A stretch of 7,897 nucleotides of DNA, from positions 1 through 7,897 of the forward strand of contig JAUWHM010000114.1 in assembly GCA_030605915.1 (NCBI GenBank), in the 5' to 3' direction. This DNA is from Nitrospirota bacterium. GTDB lineage: Bacteria > NPL-UPA2 > JAGMAN01. This document shows positions 4,660-7,897 of the stretch, piece by piece (positions within the stretch are counted from its first letter, which is position 1; each line of letters opens with the position of its first letter). A program made the translations under genes and the position numbers. A model generated the notes under the pieces. It worked only from the letters and a program-made list of their open reading frames with translations. It searched no databases and had not been told where the DNA came from.

Positions 4660-7600
4660 GCCTTTCCCGCATAGCTATCAGACGGCCTATAGCTACTTTT
4701 ATGGTCTTCCTGGCCGTTTTGGTCCTGGGAGGATTCTCGCTAACGAGAATAGCTATTGACCTTTACCCTGATATTACGTTCCCGGTCATTATGGTGATGA
4801 CGAACTATGAGGGAGCAGCTCCTCTTGAGGTGGAAAAGATGGTCACCGAGCCCCTGGAGAAGATGGTAAGCACCGTTAATAACATCAAGGAGGTAAGCTC
4901 GGTCTCATCCGATGGTAACTCAGTGATCATTATGAACTTTGACTGGGGTACTAATATGGATGAGGCAGCTAACGATGTGCGGGAAAACATTTCCTTGGTT
5001 AAGGGAGGGTTGCCCGAGGGAGCGGACGATCCGCTCACCTTTAAGTTTGACCCCTCTCTGATGCCCCTTATGGTACTGAGCCTGTCTGGTGATCAGGATC
5101 TGGTGCAGCTCCGTCACCTGGCCGATGAGGATATCAGATATGAGCTCGAGCAGCTGGAGGGGGTGGCTTCCGTCGAGGTTGCGGGAGGAAAAGAGAGGGA
5201 GATTCAGGTCCAGGTAGATCGCAGTCGACTGGCCTCGGTAGGGTTGTCTTTGACTCAACTCGCCGGTACCCTTCGGGCTGAGAACCTCAATCTTCCTGGA
5301 GGCTACCTTGAGAGCGGTGAGAAAGAGTTCTTCGTTAGGACTATGGGTGAGTTCACTCAGGTTTCTCAAATAGAGAAGGTAGTCATAGCTACCAAAGGGG
5401 GAGTGCCTATATATTTCGGAGACGTGGCCCAGGTTAAGGATACCTTCAAGGAGCGGCGAAGTGAGGTCCGGATCAATGGGAAACAGGGTATCATCCTAGT
5501 CGTACGTAAGCAGTCGGGAACTAACACGGTCAGAGTTGCCGATGGGGTTCATGAGAAACTCACTCAAATAGAAAAGGATTTGCCCCAGGATGTAGAGGTA
5601 GGGACCGTCTTTGATACCTCGTCGTTTATCAAGGATTCTATCTTTCAGCTTGAGCAAGTGGCTATTCTCGGAGCTATAATAGCTATTATCATTATCTTCC
5701 TCTTCCTGGCCAATATCCCCAGCAGCCTCATCATCTTCACCGCTATCCCCCTTTCCATCATGGTGGCCTTTATCCTTATGCATGTCACTCACCTTACCCT
5801 GAATATCATGACCTTGGGTGGATTAGCCCTGGGGGTGGGGATGCTGGTGGACAGTGCCATCGTTGTTTTGGAGAATATTTTTCGTCACCGGGAGGAGGGA
5901 AAGTCAATTGAGGAAGCGGCTGTGGTAGGTAGTGATGAGGTAGGAATGGCTATCACTGCCTCTATCCTGACCACTCTGGTAGTTTTTCTTTCCCTGCTCT
6001 TCACTACGGGCATTGCCAGTATTTTCTTTAAGCACCTGGCCTACACGGTGGCATTCGCTCTTTTATCCTCCCTTTTTGTGGCCTTGACCCTCATTCCCGT
6101 GCTATGTTCCAAATACCTTTCCATAAAGTCGCATCGGACAGGTGAAGAAAAGAAAGGTTCTTCCAGAGGAAGGTTTAGCTATGCGGAGGAGCGGTACCAG
6201 ATGGTGCTAAGCTGGGTTCTGGGACACCGAAAAACAGTCATCATCAGTTCGGTTGGAATCCTCGTCGCCAGTCTTCTTCTGGTACCCCGCATAGGAACAA
6301 GGTTTTTCCCCGAGACGGACGAAGGAAGATTCTCTGTAGATGTGGAGATGCCCGTAGGTACCAGATTGGCCTTAACTGATGAGATTAGCAGGGAGGTCGA
6401 AGAGAAACTCAGAGAAAATACTCCAGAATTGGAGAGTCTTCTGGCTCAGGTAGGTGCTGCTGGTGGAATGATGGGTTTCGGCGGCGGCGGATCTCATAAA
6501 TCTTCTCTGACAGTTAAGCTGGTGGATCTATCCCAGAGAGAGCGTTCTACCAGGGAGATTGTGGACAGTCTTCGTGGGAAACTCAAGGTAGGTGAGGCTA
6601 CGGTGAGGTTCGGCGGGGGGGATCCCGGCGAACAGATGCTATTTGGTGGAAGTCCCATTGCTCTGGACATAAAAGGTTATGACTTAACCCAGGGGAAAAG
6701 ACTAGCTCAAGAGGTCTTTGATTCAATAGGGAAGGTGAAGGGAGTGGTGGAGCCAAGGATGAGCCTTGAGGAAGGACAGCCAGAGCTTCAGGTAAGGATT
6801 GACAGAGATAAAGCCTCATCCCTGGGTCTTAACTTCTCCCAAATAGCTCAGACAATCCGCACTGCCAATGCCGGCACTGTAGCCTCCTGGTTCCGTGAGG
6901 GTGGGGATGAGTACAACATTCTGGTGAGGCTGCAGGCTGAAGATCGGGAGAGTCCAGCTGATCTCGGAAAAATCTTCATCGCCTCCCCCTTGGGTAGACA
7001 GATATCCCTTGATAGCGTAGCCCGGATTGAAGAGGGACTTGGTCCGGCACAAATTGAGAGGAAGGAACAGCAGCGAGTCATTACCGTTTCCGGAGGGATC
7101 AAGGGAAGAGATCTGGGTAGTATAACCGGGGACATAAAGGAGGCTCTGGCTGACATCAGAATACCTGAGGGCTTCTTGGTGGAATTCGGTGGTGAACAGC
7201 AGGAGATGGCGGAATCCTTTCGCAGTCTTTTCTTTGCTCTCATCTTAGCCGTTGTGCTTGTTTACATGGTTATGGCCTCTCAATTTGAGTCTTTACGCTA
7301 TCCTTTTGTGATTATGCTGGCCCTGCCCTTTGCCGCTATAGGGGTTATCTTAGTGTTGTTTTTGAGCGGGACTGTGTTCACAATCGTCGTCTACATGGGG
7401 CTTATTATGTTGGCTGGGATCGTTGTAAATAACGGTATTGTTATGATAAGTTATATCAACATTCTAAGGGAAAGGGGTCTCACGCTATCTGAAGCTGTAA
7501 GGCTGGGGGCGAGGAGAAGACTTCGTCCTATTTTGATGACCACTTTTACCACTGTTTTTGCCTTGCTGCCTATGGCCTTAGGTCTTGGTGCGGGAGCGGA

Positions 7601-7712
7601 GATGTGGGCCCCTATGGCCAGGACGGTGATAGGCGGCCTTTTGAGTTCATTCATCTTCACCCTTGTCTTAGTTCCCACCCTCTACACCATTTTGGCCGGA
7701 AAGAAAAAATAA
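4656..7712 (+). CDS. RND-family efflux pump, inner-membrane transporter (AcrB/MexF-like superfamily, hydrophobe/amphiphile type)
   Basis: The 1018-residue protein has full RND architecture (ACR_tran, PF00873), two homologous halves each with one leading membrane helix, a large periplasmic part and five further helices. TM1 is at about 11-30, followed by IDLYPDITFPVI, the family signature. TM2-TM4 run from about 335 to 407, and TM4 holds GMLVDSAIVVLENI with D399. The second half starts with TM7 (about 526-545) and ends with TM8-TM12 (about 858-1013). Proton-relay equivalents, aligned by eye to AcrB: D399 for D407, S400 in place of D408, N925 in place of K940, R955 for R971 and T962 for T978. 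A Gly/Met-rich loop lies at 600-614. The VDS and VVNN variants are common in RND pumps outside the classical proteobacterial drug-pump group, so substrate cannot be read off; drugs, lipids or other amphiphiles are all possible. Heavy-metal (CusA) type is unlikely. A ribosome site GGGG (4645-4648) precedes the coupled start. Confidence 0.94.
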   Translation: MSLSRIAIRRPIATFMVFLAVLVLGGFSLTRIAIDLYPDITFPVIMVMTNYEGAAPLEVEKMVTEPLEKMVSTVNNIKEVSSVSSDGNSVIIMNFDWGTNMDEAANDVRENISLVKGGLPEGADDPLTFKFDPSLMPLMVLSLSGDQDLVQLRHLADEDIRYELEQLEGVASVEVAGGKEREIQVQVDRSRLASVGLSLTQLAGTLRAENLNLPGGYLESGEKEFFVRTMGEFTQVSQIEKVVIATKGGVPIYFGDVAQVKDTFKERRSEVRINGKQGIILVVRKQSGTNTVRVADGVHEKLTQIEKDLPQDVEVGTVFDTSSFIKDSIFQLEQVAILGAIIAIIIIFLFLANIPSSLIIFTAIPLSIMVAFILMHVTHLTLNIMTLGGLALGVGMLVDSAIVVLENIFRHREEGKSIEEAAVVGSDEVGMAITASILTTLVVFLSLLFTTGIASIFFKHLAYTVAFALLSSLFVALTLIPVLCSKYLSIKSHRTGEEKKGSSRGRFSYAEERYQMVLSWVLGHRKTVIISSVGILVASLLLVPRIGTRFFPETDEGRFSVDVEMPVGTRLALTDEISREVEEKLRENTPELESLLAQVGAAGGMMGFGGGGSHKSSLTVKLVDLSQRERSTREIVDSLRGKLKVGEATVRFGGGDPGEQMLFGGSPIALDIKGYDLTQGKRLAQEVFDSIGKVKGVVEPRMSLEEGQPELQVRIDRDKASSLGLNFSQIAQTIRTANAGTVASWFREGGDEYNILVRLQAEDRESPADLGKIFIASPLGRQISLDSVARIEEGLGPAQIERKEQQRVITVSGGIKGRDLGSITGDIKEALADIRIPEGFLVEFGGEQQEMAESFRSLFFALILAVVLVYMVMASQFESLRYPFVIMLALPFAAIGVILVLFLSGTVFTIVVYMGLIMLAGIVVNNGIVMISYINILRERGLTLSEAVRLGARRRLRPILMTTFTTVFALLPMALGLGAGAEMWAPMARTVIGGLLSSFIFTLVLVPTLYTILAGKKK

Positions 7713-7720
7713 AAGCCTAT

Positions 7721-7897
7721 CTAAGAATTTTTTTCCAACCCGCCCCGAGATACTTCCACGTCAAGCCATTCAATCAGGTAACCGAAGCTGGGGTCATTCT
7801 GCCATTGAAAATGTAACTTTTTGCCTCAAGTTGAGGAGTCTGTTTTTTGGAGGGTGAAGCTTCTCTTTCTTTATTTTTCTCCTCATACACCTTGAAA
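7721..7897 (-). pseudogene. 3' end of a convergent gene of unknown function, apparently broken by a -1 frameshift near 7798
   Basis: Two minus-strand frames look coding in succession. The upstream part (7896 down to about 7798) reads FKVYEEKNKEREASPSKKQT... and then ...EAKSYIFNGR; in its own frame it stops at 7774-7776. The downstream part, one frame back, reads NDPSFGYLIEWLDVEVSRGG and stops at a TAG (7721-7723). Joined by a -1 shift at 7798 they make a plausible single end, FNGR/NDPSFGYLIEWLD. The downstream frame upstream of 7826 is closed by TGA at 7826-7828, so neither frame explains the whole. The stop is only 8 bp past the pump stop, a tight tail-to-tail arrangement that supports a real gene end. 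The start lies outside the window. A linker rich in K, E and S (about 30 residues) is visible. I do not recognise the family. A base missing in the sequence would give the same picture as a true pseudogene, and chance cannot be excluded for so short a stretch. Confidence 0.5.

Noticed and set aside
4805..7678. Several long minus-strand open frames within the pump gene, and similar ones inside the channel and adaptor genes
   Set aside because: They are antisense shadows of strongly conserved plus-strand genes, with compositions and repeats that follow the codons of the other strand.
7698..7736. A-run / T-run inverted repeat between the convergent gene ends, possible bidirectional terminator
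   Set aside because: GGAAA-g-AAAAAAT against ATTTTTTTCC pairs only A-T after two G-C pairs and needs a bulge, so a stable hairpin is unlikely. A role in termination is possible but not supported.
7604..7816. Plus-strand open frame of 70 codons at the end of the pump gene
   Set aside because: It starts inside the pump gene in another frame and its tail is the antisense of the minus-strand gene end; no ribosome site and no family resemblance.
1..7897. Mobile element, integration or CRISPR signatures near the MNT/HEPN module
   Set aside because: No transposase, integrase, terminal inverted repeats with target duplication, tRNA or spaced direct repeats were seen; the module is only more A+T rich by eye than the pump operon.

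Overview
The window looks like a piece of a diderm bacterial chromosome. A complete tripartite efflux pump with a TolC-type outer-membrane protein needs an outer membrane, and the visible promoters are ordinary sigma70-like ones (TTGACA / TATAAT). Arginine is often encoded by AGA/AGG, and a HEPN/nucleotidyltransferase pair of a type common in thermophiles and uncultured anaerobes is present. I would guess a little-studied anaerobic or thermophilic lineage, but the sequence does not fix the taxon.

Layout. 1-153 (+): C-terminal 50 codons of a gene cut by the left edge, probably a SAM-dependent methyltransferase. 154-288: intergenic, with a strong promoter (TTGACA-16-TATACT, 211-238) followed at once by a 34-bp near-perfect palindrome (248-281) that ends 7 nt before the next start codon. 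289-843 and 833-1267 (+): an overlapping pair, a winged-helix/minimal nucleotidyltransferase (MNT) fusion and a HEPN-domain protein. 1268-1410: an A+T-rich regulatory stretch with two tandem copies of a 32-bp promoter unit and several TTGACA/TGTCAA half-sites. 1411-7712 (+): a four-gene drug-efflux operon, MarR regulator, TolC-like outer-membrane channel, periplasmic adaptor and RND inner-membrane pump, with spacings of 54 bp, 15 bp and a 4-bp overlap. 7721-7897 (-): the 3' end of a convergent gene, starting 8 bp past the pump stop; its reading frame appears broken by a -1 shift near 7798.

How the parts work together. The MarR protein lies first in the pump operon, directly behind the duplicated promoter and the inverted repeats, so it probably represses its own transcription and that of the pump until a ligand releases it. 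The channel, adaptor and pump would form one envelope-spanning, proton-driven exporter. The MNT/HEPN pair has the layout of a toxin-antitoxin-like module. Because its MNT partner carries its own DNA-binding domain and a large palindrome overlaps the presumed transcription start, autoregulation by the MNT protein is a natural hypothesis.

The pump operon is ordinary in composition and order. The points most worth a second look are the self-contained wHTH-MNT/HEPN module with its palindrome, the duplicated MarR promoter, and the frameshifted convergent gene. I saw no mobile element, CRISPR array, tRNA or rRNA.
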